Numbered from the stretch's first letter, positions 1 through 6,025 are shown. The stretch: 7,568 bases of DNA from Legionellaceae bacterium (GCA_030696465.1 JAUYSE010000087.1:1-7568), one strand, 5' to 3'. Numbers and translations: made by a program. Notes: generated by a model from the sequence alone, not told the origin.

Positions 1-97
1 CTGCGCTGTGAAGGTTTGCGAAAAGGATTTTATCGGATGCCTTGTTTGGCAGAGTTTTGGGGTTAGGCGGGAATAGCTGCCGCTTTTTGTAGATTAG

Positions 98-168
98 AAA
101 GGGGGGCCTGCCGATTGCGGACCCCGCCGTGCTCGCAAAAGCCTGCGCGCGGACGGGCCCCCCCCCTT
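98..168. repeat. GC-rich inverted-repeat island
   Basis: The left arm GGGGGGCC (101-108) is complementary to GGCCCCCC (156-163). If three C's are looped out, AA (99-100) also pairs with TT (167-168). Inside the arms, two blocks recur in the same order: GCCTGC at 106-111 and 141-146, and GCGGAC at 117-122 and 149-154, so the element also looks like a diverged tandem duplication. Composition departs strongly from the flanks. It could be a dispersed palindromic repeat or a structured RNA; the family is not recognised. Confidence 0.5.
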
Positions 169-176
169 CATCGTCA

Positions 177-202
177 CCCGCTCTCGCTTTGTGCTGCGCG
201 GG
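177..202. repeat. Weak palindrome with CCCGC / GCGGG arms
   Basis: CCCGC (177-181) can pair with GCGGG (198-202) across a 16-base loop. The stem is only 5 bp and could be chance in GC-rich DNA. Its position directly after the GC-rich island, and its general resemblance to degraded intergenic palindromes, are the only reasons to list it. Confidence 0.25.
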
Positions 203-273
203 AATGCTTATTTACACTTGTGGGTGCGTAAGGTGAATGACTCAGAGGAATATTTATCAATCATGGACTATAT

Positions 274-302
274 TTGATAAGGGAGACTTGAGAATTTAAA
301 CA
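274..302 (+). promoter_or_regulatory. Possible promoter of the L,D-transpeptidase gene
   Basis: TTGATA (274-279) is a good -35 candidate. A 17-base spacer leads to TAAACA (297-302), a weak -10 match with three of six consensus bases. No better pair was found close to the gene. A start site near 309 would place the 307-327 hairpin at the beginning of the transcript. Confidence 0.25.
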
Positions 303-306
303 TACC

Positions 307-327
307 GTGTGTGATGAAGTCACACAC
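307..327 (+). promoter_or_regulatory. Perfect 8-bp hairpin just before the ribosome binding site
   Basis: GTGTGTGA (307-314) and TCACACAC (320-327) are exact reverse complements around the 5-base loop TGAAG. The structure ends 6 bases before the AAGGA ribosome binding site (334-338) of the gene starting at 345. It could be a dyad operator or a leader hairpin affecting translation; the sequence alone does not decide. Confidence 0.45.
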
Positions 328-344
328 CGCATCAAGGAACTATT

Positions 345-1604
345 ATGAAAAAGAAGTTGCTATGGATAGTAGCACTTGTTTTGATTGTTGCGTTTATTGT
401 GTTCAGTCCTCTAGAGATAGCCAAAGAAAAAATTTACAAACCGCATCCTCCTATTTATCGCGCGGAAGCCAGCACAAACCAAGTGTTTACACAAAGCAGC
501 ACTGAGCCCGTTGATCCTTTACAAATTAGTTTACAGAAAGAGGCTCCAACCTTAAATGTAGAAGTTATCCATAAAGTATTATCCACCTTAAAGTGCTCCG
601 AAAAAAACAATGTGGCGCATAATAATATTTTAACCGTTATTGATTATTCACTTCCTTCCAGTGAGAAACGTTTATGGGTTTTTGATTTACAAAACCAAAA
701 GCTCTTATTTAACACGTATGTCTCTCATGGCATCAAATCAGGGACTCTATTATCCACCTCTTTTTCCAATGTATATGATAGTAAGGCCAGTAGCATTGGT
801 GTTTATACTGCAGCAGACACTTATTATGGCCGAGATGGTTTGTCATTGAGATTAAATGGTTTAGAACGAGGCTTTAACGACAATGCCTTTAATCGCTATG
901 TGGTGATGCATGGGGGTTGGTATGTGAATGAAGATTTTATTAAAAAATATGGGAGGGCTGGTCGCAGCTGGGGATGTCCGGCGGTTCCTTTAAATTTGAC
1001 GGCGTCTATTATTAACACTATTAAAGGGCAGTCTTTATTTGTGGTTTATTATCCCAGTGATCGTTGGTTAGCAACTTCCAAATTTTTAAATTGTGAGAAT
1101 TTAGCCCTCAATCAAAATACAGCGGCATTTTCAAAAACCACCGATATCAAAGAAAATGAATCACGTGATAGTATTCTGTTTGCGGATTTGAATAAAAATA
1201 ATAGGCATGAAGAAAATGAACCTATCTTGGTTATTTCTGCGGATAATTATAAACGTATTTTTCAAACACAGGTGCCTTTAGGACGTATGTTACGACGTCA
1301 AATTAATGCGGAAGAATATATTGCTTTGAGTGGCTCCGAACTTGATCACATGATAGGTAATCCTGAGCATACGAAGGATCTAAAAACGGTATACTTCGTA
1401 GTTCCTGAAATTAAAATGTCACGTGGCTACTATGAAACGCAAATGAAAATAGTAGCCTTTGGAAAAATCAAAGAAGTGAAGTCCAGTCGTTTGGCCTCTA
1501 ATACGATAGAAGCGCCAGTCGATAGCTATACGGTTTATTTTGATACTAGACCACTGGTACGGCTTAAACTAAGCAATCAATTTATTCGTTGGTTGGGGCT
1601 GTAA
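345..1604 (+). CDS. Periplasmic L,D-transpeptidase-like protein (YkuD_2-type catalytic domain)
   Basis: Likely a cell-wall enzyme of the L,D-transpeptidase superfamily, whose members use a catalytic cysteine to form or exchange peptidoglycan cross-links. The N-terminus has three lysines and then a hydrophobic segment (about residues 5-23) with no lipobox, so it is either a signal anchor or a signal peptide. The catalytic region spans about residues 95-240: VVMHGGWYV carries His189, and GRSWGCPAV carries Ser208 and Cys211, the H...SxGC signature of the murein L,D-transpeptidase group. Cys84 and Cys250 flank the domain and could form a disulfide. Residues 280-292 (DLNKNNRHEENE) look like a calcium-loop motif and begin a C-terminal region of about 140 residues that I do not recognise. 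The start is supported by AAGGA (334-338) seven bases upstream. The 3' end overlaps the convergent gene by 36 bp. The family is fairly sure; the substrate is not. Confidence 0.85.
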   Translation: MKKKLLWIVALVLIVAFIVFSPLEIAKEKIYKPHPPIYRAEASTNQVFTQSSTEPVDPLQISLQKEAPTLNVEVIHKVLSTLKCSEKNNVAHNNILTVIDYSLPSSEKRLWVFDLQNQKLLFNTYVSHGIKSGTLLSTSFSNVYDSKASSIGVYTAADTYYGRDGLSLRLNGLERGFNDNAFNRYVVMHGGWYVNEDFIKKYGRAGRSWGCPAVPLNLTASIINTIKGQSLFVVYYPSDRWLATSKFLNCENLALNQNTAAFSKTTDIKENESRDSILFADLNKNNRHEENEPILVISADNYKRIFQTQVPLGRMLRRQINAEEYIALSGSELDHMIGNPEHTKDLKTVYFVVPEIKMSRGYYETQMKIVAFGKIKEVKSSRLASNTIEAPVDSYTVYFDTRPLVRLKLSNQFIRWLGL

Positions 1605-2447
1605 ATCAATCGACTCTGACCCCATTGATTTCTCAAAGTGCAGCGCATGAGGCTTTTGATGCTGATTCATAATTAAGGCGGTAGAGTAATCATCGGTAAC
1701 GGTATAAACCACCAGATGTTCTCCAATTAAATAGGCATCTGAGTGTAGGGTGTAAGGGCTCATATATACTGCATAGCCAAAGGGGATTTTAAAGCCGGTG
1801 AGATAAAATTGATGATGTTCTTGGTGGCCCAATAGAATATGACCGCTGCAGTCTGGCGATTGTGGTGCCCATAAATGTGGCTGATCATGGTATTCAATAT
1901 ATTCACCACCGCCGTGTTTTTCTTCTGATAAGTAGTGTTGTACATAATTTTCGCCAATCCATACTTTGGTAATGGGTAAATCATGTTGCGTTTCAAATTG
2001 GAGTATCCCGCCGATTGGAATTAAGTAAGCATTATAGTAGGCGAGATGCGTTGGGGTGGCTTCAATCACTGGGATATGACAAGTCTCGTTTTGGAGGATA
2101 AGTTGCCCCATTCCGCCTAAAATATTGGCCTCAGGATTACAATGGGTTTCTTGATGCAGCCATTCTCCAGTGAGTAAAGCGCTTGGCGGTATTTCCTGAA
2201 GGTTTTCTGGTGTTTTTGAGGGATAATCTACATGCTCACTTTCTATTGGGTGCAAACCGATAGCTGCGCTTTTGGTCTTTTCTTGCAGTACGAGTTGATA
2301 TTTTTTTTGTGCTGAGATAAAGCCGACAATATCTCTGGTAATCATGGTTGCATTGGGCTTGGAGCCTATTCGATTCACAATTAGTTTATCGAGCATTTTT
2401 AAAAGACTTTTTGGTAGTTGTCGAATATTGAATAAGTTATCGGACAT
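1569..2447 (-). CDS. Hypothetical protein, possibly cupin-like
   Basis: I do not recognise this 292-residue protein. It has no signal peptide or membrane segment and is probably cytoplasmic. The second half is rich in His, aromatic and beta-forming residues. It has a weak two-motif cupin pattern: H178-x3-E182-x4-H187 resembles the first metal-binding motif, and G218-x3-P222-x-G224 followed by PYTLH (His235) resembles the second. A metal-dependent beta-barrel is therefore possible but unproven. The start has GGGA five bases upstream. It lies 60 bp downstream of the antiporter gene on the same strand, so the two are probably cotranscribed. Residues 273-281 (KSMGSESID) are encoded by one copy of a 28-bp repeat whose other copy lies upstream of the start. 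The last 19 residues or so may therefore be a repeat-derived tail rather than part of the original protein. Confidence 0.75.
   Translation of the reverse strand: MSDNLFNIRQLPKSLLKMLDKLIVNRIGSKPNATMITRDIVGFISAQKKYQLVLQEKTKSAAIGLHPIESEHVDYPSKTPENLQEIPPSALLTGEWLHQETHCNPEANILGGMGQLILQNETCHIPVIEATPTHLAYYNAYLIPIGGILQFETQHDLPITKVWIGENYVQHYLSEEKHGGGEYIEYHDQPHLWAPQSPDCSGHILLGHQEHHQFYLTGFKIPFGYAVYMSPYTLHSDAYLIGEHLVVYTVTDDYSTALIMNQHQKPHALHFEKSMGSESIDLQPQPTNKLIA
1604..1631. repeat. 28-bp palindromic repeat, copy A
   Basis: The element has 7-bp inverted arms, AATCAAT (1604-1610) and ATTGATT (1624-1630), around the 13-base core CGACTCTGACCCC, plus one shared T. Copy B at 2476-2503 is identical and in the same orientation. 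This copy begins on the last base of the L,D-transpeptidase stop codon and lies within the coding sequence of the convergent minus-strand gene. From memory, similar sequences occur as dispersed intergenic repeats in gammaproteobacteria, some near REP-type transposases; that was not checked. Confidence 0.8.
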
Positions 2448-2475
2448 GGTATTCCCAGTAAAAATTAAACAGCAG

Positions 2476-2503
2476 AATCAATCGACTCTGACCCCATTGA
2501 TTT
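2476..2503. repeat. 28-bp palindromic repeat, copy B
   Basis: Identical over 28 bases to copy A at 1604-1631, 872 bp away. It fills most of the gap between the antiporter stop codon (2508-2510) and the start of the downstream gene (2447), on the path of their presumed shared transcript. Its arms can form a 7-bp stem, so it might act on mRNA stability or partial termination, but no T-tract follows. Confidence 0.8.
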
Positions 2504-2507
2504 TCCC

Positions 2508-3941
2508 TTAACCCCTTAATGGCTCCGGTAATGGTGGAGGGGGTTGATAAAATTTAATTCCAAAGAAATTCGCGGCGACAAAGATCAGAAACACTAAGGG
2601 TGCTATCCAGTTGAAAAGGCTCCACATCATGTAATCCGCTGCATTAATCCCTAGGGTTGCGCTGATAAAGGCTCCAGAGGTTGTCCATGGAATAAGGGGG
2701 GTTGAAAAGGTGCAGCCTTCTTCAATGGCTTTAGAGAGGATGCAGCTATCTAAATTCATCCGCTGATAGGCACTTTTAAAAATACGACTGGTTAAAATAA
2801 TACTTAAATACGCTTCTCCCATGAGTATATTGCAGACAACGCAAGTCCAGAGCGTAGTAAATACCAAAGAGAGTGGGTTTTTTAATGATTTAATAAAGGT
2901 AGTGAATAAAACACTAATGAATCCGTAATGTTCTAATATTCCCCCTAACGCCAAAATAAGCAGTGTCAACGATAAAGAACTTAACATGCTTTGTATGCCA
3001 CCATGACGTAAAATACCATCTAAAATGATAGAGCCTGTGTCATGTAAGCTTGGGCCAGAAAATAAAATATGCAGGCTCTCCATGAAACTGAGATGCTGTA
3101 CATTGATGGCAAGGATTAAAGCGACCACAATGGAGGCGATCATGGAAATTTCTGCCGCTTGTTTTTTAATGTTCATCGCCAACATAATGAGCATAGGAAG
3201 AAGGGTAATGAGATCTACATGAAAATGCTGAGTGATTATGTGTTGCACCGCAGTCAGATCACTGAGTGCATGGGTCGAGAGGCTATCATTCTGATAATCA
3301 AGAAAGAAAAATAAAGATAAAGTGATTAAATAGGCCGGAATAATACTGTAACTCATACCTTGAATATGTTTATAGAGATTCGTTTGGGTGGTCAGCGCTG
3401 AAAGAATGGTCGTGTCCGAAATGGGGGAAAACTTATCGCCGAAATAGGCCCCTGACACAATAGCGCCTGCGGCCATGGGTAGTGGAATATGAAATAGAGT
3501 GGCGACCCCCATTAACGCAATACCCATGGTACCAATCGTACCCCAACAGGTGCCAATCGCAAGCGACATCACGCTGCATAAAATCATAGAAATCGAGAGA
3601 AACGCATTGGGTGAGATGAAATTTAAACCATAATAAATTAAAGTGGGGATTGCGCCAGAGGCTGTAAATGCAGCAATCACTGCGCCGATGAGGATGAAAA
3701 TTAGAAATACAGAGAGTGATTTTTGGATCCCTAGTTTCATGCTTGTTTGTAAACGGAGAAGGTTTTTATCCAGGTAGTAAGCGTGAAAAATGACCCAAAT
3801 AATACTCATGAGCATCACGCTATGCAGTTCAATGTGCAAGCGAAATAAGCTCAAAAAAACGATAACAAACATCCCTGAAACACAGGCCAGTGCTTGCATA
3901 AAAGAGGGTATTGTTGGGTTTTTTACTGCGTATTTTCTCAT
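2508..3941 (-). CDS. nhaC: Na+/H+ antiporter, NhaC family
   Basis: Inner-membrane secondary transporter expected to exchange Na+ for H+ and so contribute to sodium and pH homeostasis; some relatives carry organic acids instead. The 477-residue length and a dozen or so hydrophobic segments fit the family. Signature stretches are GTCWGTIGTMG (130-140), GAYFGDKFSPISDTT (164-178) and TPLIPWTTSGAF (413-424), the latter two matching the conserved NhaC regions with charged or polar residues in the membrane. The C-terminus ends in a proline-rich tail (QPPPPLPEPLRG). I chose ATG at 3941; an in-frame TTG two codons upstream (3947) is possible, and neither has a strong ribosome binding site. It is the first gene of a probable two-gene unit with the gene ending at 1569. 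It is divergent from a response regulator, with a CusR-like operator between them, which suggests control by that system. The family is confident; ion specificity is inferred. Confidence 0.88.
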   Translation of the reverse strand: MRKYAVKNPTIPSFMQALACVSGMFVIVFLSLFRLHIELHSVMLMSIIWVIFHAYYLDKNLLRLQTSMKLGIQKSLSVFLIFILIGAVIAAFTASGAIPTLIYYGLNFISPNAFLSISMILCSVMSLAIGTCWGTIGTMGIALMGVATLFHIPLPMAAGAIVSGAYFGDKFSPISDTTILSALTTQTNLYKHIQGMSYSIIPAYLITLSLFFFLDYQNDSLSTHALSDLTAVQHIITQHFHVDLITLLPMLIMLAMNIKKQAAEISMIASIVVALILAINVQHLSFMESLHILFSGPSLHDTGSIILDGILRHGGIQSMLSSLSLTLLILALGGILEHYGFISVLFTTFIKSLKNPLSLVFTTLWTCVVCNILMGEAYLSIILTSRIFKSAYQRMNLDSCILSKAIEEGCTFSTPLIPWTTSGAFISATLGINAADYMMWSLFNWIAPLVFLIFVAANFFGIKFYQPPPPLPEPLRG

Positions 3942-3974
3942 GTACAAAATGCTCGAGTAATTAAAAGTAAGTGT

Positions 3975-4003
3975 AGTATATAAACGAGATCATTAAGGTT
4001 TCA
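3975..4003 (-). promoter_or_regulatory. Possible promoter of the antiporter unit
   Basis: On the minus strand TATACT (3980-3975) is a good -10 element. At a 17-base spacing the -35 position reads TGAAAC (4003-3998), a poor match. A good -10 with a poor -35 is typical of activator-dependent promoters. The operator-like repeats at 3996-4035 overlap and lie just upstream of this -35, where an OmpR-type activator would bind. Confidence 0.4.
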
Positions 4004-4035
4004 TGACAGAAAGATTACAAATTTGTCATAAACCT
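3996..4035. promoter_or_regulatory. CusR/CopR-like operator with an extra half-site
   Basis: ATTACAAATTTGTCAT (4014-4029) differs at one base from the palindrome ATGACAAnnTTGTCAT known for CusR-type metal-responsive regulators. A further half-site ATGACA (4003-4008) lies 11 bp upstream in the same orientation, about one helical turn. A wider, overlapping dyad also exists: AGGTTTcATGACA (3996-4008) against TGTCATAAACCT (4024-4035), with one bulged base. The neighbouring regulator (4102-4773) is of the CusR type and is the natural candidate to bind here. The site lies between two divergent promoters and could serve both. The sequence match is direct; binding is inferred. Confidence 0.6.
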
Positions 4036-4053
4036 GGTTAATAATTGCTTTGT

Positions 4054-4081
4054 TTTGCACAAAATGATACCATTTTATAAT
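4054..4081 (+). promoter_or_regulatory. Promoter of the response regulator-kinase operon, with internal palindrome
   Basis: TATAAT (4076-4081) is a perfect -10. TTTGCA (4054-4059), 16 bases upstream, matches four of six -35 bases. Transcription would start near 4088, leaving a leader of about 14 bases before the ATG at 4102, and no clear Shine-Dalgarno sequence is present in it. Between the two elements sits the perfect palindrome AAAATG-ATAC-CATTTT (4061-4076), placed where a bound protein would block RNA polymerase. Confidence 0.6.
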
Positions 4082-4101
4082 TGTTTTTGACAGAATTAAT
4101 C

Positions 4102-4773
4102 ATGCGTATCTTAATTGTAGAAGATAACTCTACTGCCGCAGGCTATTTATACAAAGGCTTAAAGGAACATGGTTTTACTCCTGAAATAGCGGCTGACGGC
4201 CAAGAGGGTTTACACCTTGCCTTAAATCATCCCTATGATGTCATGATTTTTGATGTGATGATGCCTGTGATAAATGGCTGGGAGCTGATTCAAAAAATCC
4301 GCCAAAATAATATTAAAACGCCCGTATTGTTTTTAACGGCTCATGATAGCGTGCAAGATCGAGTAAAAGGTTTAGAGCTGGGTGCTGATGATTATTTAAT
4401 TAAACCCTTTGCTTTTTCAGAGCTATTAGCTCGTTTACAGACCATCGTTCGTCGAACGCAGGCACCAGCATCAAGAGTGTTACTGGTCGCTGATTTGTTA
4501 ATTGATCAAGATAAGTACCGCGCGACACGTGCGGGACGCGTATTATCGTTGACCGCAAAAGAATTTATGTTACTGAGCTTGTTTGCCAATAAAATTGGTC
4601 AGCCACTGACGAGAACTTATATTGCAGAGCAAGTATGGGATATTCATTTCGACTCGAATACCAATGCGATTGATGTGGCAGTCAAACGCTTACGCGACAA
4701 AGTGGATATGCAGGCAGAGAGAACATTAATACACACGGTTCGGGGGATTGGTTATGTTATGGAAGTCCGTTAA
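4102..4773 (+). CDS. OmpR/CusR-type response regulator
   Basis: Cytoplasmic DNA-binding regulator, partner of the kinase that overlaps its 3' end. Residues 1-115 form a receiver domain: the acidic pair Glu8-Asp9, the phosphorylatable Asp51 (in IFDVMMP), Thr79 and Lys101 (in LIKPF) are all present, so it should be phosphorylation competent. Residues about 127-221 form a winged helix of the OmpR type, with LTAKEFMLLSLF, VAVKRLRDKVD and the terminal TVRGIGYVM as landmarks. The overall pattern is closest to the CusR/CopR group that responds to copper, silver or similar stress, though the ligand is not proven. The length of 223 residues is normal. The start at 4102 gives the canonical MRILIVEDN; a TTG frame extension upstream adds an untypical leader and would overlap the -10. 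A CusR-like box lies upstream, suggesting autoregulation. Confidence 0.92.
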   Translation: MRILIVEDNSTAAGYLYKGLKEHGFTPEIAADGQEGLHLALNHPYDVMIFDVMMPVINGWELIQKIRQNNIKTPVLFLTAHDSVQDRVKGLELGADDYLIKPFAFSELLARLQTIVRRTQAPASRVLLVADLLIDQDKYRATRAGRVLSLTAKEFMLLSLFANKIGQPLTRTYIAEQVWDIHFDSNTNAIDVAVKRLRDKVDMQAERTLIHTVRGIGYVMEVR

Positions 4774-5839
4774 ACAGCCCAATCGCCAAGTGATGTCTTT
4801 GGTACAGAAATTAATGTGCTTGTATGCCTTATCTACGATGGGTTTGTTAATCGTCGTTGCTTTGTTTTTTTACCCCACCTTCAATCATTTTTTCTCGCAG
4901 CTGGATATGGTGAGTCGAACAAACTTAACGGTGGAGTGTTTCAAGCAACTGATTATCTTGGTTTTATTTGCTTCTATCAGTACGATGCTGTTAGGGCAGC
5001 TCATCGCCAGACGAGGCTTACATAAAATTCAAGAACTTGAAGAAAAAATGGCGCATATTTCTATAGAGGCCCTCGATGCGCGTTTAAACCTAGCTGATTG
5101 GCCGGTTGAATTAACGCGTTTGGGGGAACGTTTTAATCATATGCTCGATCGCCTAGAGCAAGCTTTTATTCAGTTGTCGCAATTTTCTGCGGATATTGCA
5201 CATGAACTGCGTCATCCTATTCATCATTTAAAGCAAATGACGGAACTAGAACTTTCTAAACCGAGTTTGCCTGCTTCTAGTCAAGATTTGTTGGTTTCCT
5301 ATATGACTGAATTTGATCAGCTGTCTGCGCTAGTGAATCAGCTTTTGTTTATTGCAAAATTTGAACAGGGACAAATTCCCTTGCATCAGGAAACATTGTC
5401 CGCACAAGCGCTTGTTTTTAAAATATTTGAATATTATCAAGCGTGGGCCGATGAGAAAAAAATTACCTTGTCTTGTGAAGGAGAGTCGTTGATAACCGTA
5501 GATCCGGTATTAATGCAACGCGTATTAAGTAACTTGATTGCGAATGCTTTACAGCATACGGGGGTGGATGGGGTTATTCTGGTGAAGATAGAGTCGGACA
5601 TAGGTTTTTCCACGCGATTGGTAGTGAAGGATAATGGGGCGGGTATTGAAGCGGCTCATTTATCACGCTTGTGTCAACGGTTTTATCGTACAGATAGTGC
5701 GCGATCATCGCGTGAAGAAACCGAAGGCTTAGGCCTTGGTTTGGCTATTGTGAAGTCTATTATGGATTTGCATGCGGCGAAGTTGGATATTCACAGTCAT
5801 CTAGGTCAGGGCACGGAAGTGGTCTTAACCTTTAAATAA
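4754..5839 (+). CDS. Sensor histidine kinase with a very short periplasmic loop
   Basis: Inner-membrane kinase of the EnvZ/CusS type, expected to phosphorylate the adjacent regulator. Two hydrophobic segments (about residues 20-40 and 66-84) enclose only about 25 residues, so it lacks the large periplasmic metal-sensing domain of CusS. A HAMP linker follows (about 85-138). The HisKA domain has the phospho-accepting His150 in FSADIAHELRHP. The ATPase domain has the N-box Asn260/Asn264, DNGAGI (293-298), the F-box around Phe310 and GLGLGL (325-330). Position H+4 is His154 instead of the usual Thr or Asn needed for phosphatase activity. I chose ATG at 4754, preceded by GGGGG seven bases away; it overlaps the regulator by 20 bp, implying translational coupling. 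A second in-frame ATG at 4793 lacks a ribosome binding site. Confidence 0.9.
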   Translation: MLWKSVKQPNRQVMSLVQKLMCLYALSTMGLLIVVALFFYPTFNHFFSQLDMVSRTNLTVECFKQLIILVLFASISTMLLGQLIARRGLHKIQELEEKMAHISIEALDARLNLADWPVELTRLGERFNHMLDRLEQAFIQLSQFSADIAHELRHPIHHLKQMTELELSKPSLPASSQDLLVSYMTEFDQLSALVNQLLFIAKFEQGQIPLHQETLSAQALVFKIFEYYQAWADEKKITLSCEGESLITVDPVLMQRVLSNLIANALQHTGVDGVILVKIESDIGFSTRLVVKDNGAGIEAAHLSRLCQRFYRTDSARSSREETEGLGLGLAIVKSIMDLHAAKLDIHSHLGQGTEVVLTFK

Positions 5840-5840
5840 A

Positions 5841-5855
5841 ATTCGAGCCGCGACC
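5841..5855. repeat. Partial copy of the hairpin repeat unit
   Basis: ATTCGAGCCGCGACC matches the outer part of the downstream hairpin repeat (ATCCGAGCCATGACC at 5867-5881) at 12 of 15 bases. It also resembles the reverse complement of that hairpin's right arm, sharing its GAGCCGCGA. It starts two bases after the kinase stop codon and seems to be a truncated third copy of the same unit. Confidence 0.55.
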
Positions 5856-5865
5856 TTTCAAAGAA

Positions 5866-5947
5866 TATCCGAGCCATGACCGTGAGGGAGCGGAGAAGTT
5901 TTATATATTTAAATTGCTCCGCTCCCTCACGGTTCGCGGCTCGGATA
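5866..5947. repeat. Long imperfect inverted repeat (hairpin element)
   Basis: The inner stem of 17 bp pairs ACCGTGAGGGAGCGGAG (5879-5895) with its exact complement at 5917-5933. After an unpaired stretch (5876-5878 against 5934-5937), a further 10 bp pairs TATCCGAGCC (5866-5875) with GGCTCGGATA (5938-5947). The loop of 21 bases is almost all A and T. The GC-rich arms contrast with the surroundings. It looks like a dispersed palindromic element made of two facing copies of one unit. On the transcript it would form a very stable hairpin after the kinase gene and could slow or end transcription, although no T-tract follows. Confidence 0.75.
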
Positions 5948-5964
5948 GATTATGCTAATTTTAC

Positions 5965-5993
5965 TTATAATTGGTTCATAAAAGAGCTATACT
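5965..5993 (+). promoter_or_regulatory. Possible promoter of the LRR protein gene
   Basis: TATACT (5988-5993) is a good -10, 32 bases before the ATG at 6026. At 17-base spacing the -35 position reads TTATAA (5965-5970), a weak match. The leader of about 26 bases is nearly all A and T, with no recognisable Shine-Dalgarno sequence. A weak -35 may mean an activator is needed. Confidence 0.4.
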
Positions 5994-6025
5994 GTAATAA
6001 ATTACCGCTAAATTTAAAAATTATT

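Larger units (their letters stand above)
1..344. other. Gene-poor region upstream of the L,D-transpeptidase gene
   Basis: No reading frame here is long enough, or has a start with a ribosome binding site, to support a gene. Short frames open at the left edge close at about position 66-75, so the tail of an off-window gene cannot be ruled out but is not supported. The stretch holds a GC-rich island (about 77% G+C over 101-170, against roughly 40% for the rest of the window), a second weak palindrome (177-202) and, next to the following gene, a hairpin and a ribosome binding site. The composition looks like repeat-derived intergenic DNA. Confidence 0.6.

Noticed and set aside
1..75. Open frames entering from the left edge, possibly the tail of an upstream gene
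   Set aside because: Two frames are open for 21-24 codons, which is unremarkable, and neither has recognisable protein features.
311..849. Short plus-strand frames overlapping the L,D-transpeptidase gene
   Set aside because: They lie in other frames of a gene with an intact catalytic motif and show no protein features or ribosome binding site.
3942..3947. TTG start adding two residues to the antiporter
   Set aside because: The ATG at 3941 is a better start codon and no ribosome binding site clearly favours the TTG; it remains possible.
4081..4101. TTG start extending the response regulator by seven residues
   Set aside because: The extension overlaps the perfect -10 and puts an untypical leader before the canonical MRILIVEDN start.
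5866..5960. Hairpin as a classical Rho-independent terminator of the kinase operon
   Set aside because: The stem is far longer than usual, has an internal mismatch and a 21-base loop, and is not followed by a run of T's; it fits a repeat element better.
5955..5972. PmrA-like direct repeats (CTAATTTTA, CTTATAATT) upstream of the LRR gene
   Set aside because: The halves match each other poorly and the spacing does not fit the known PmrA site; AT-rich DNA gives such matches by chance.
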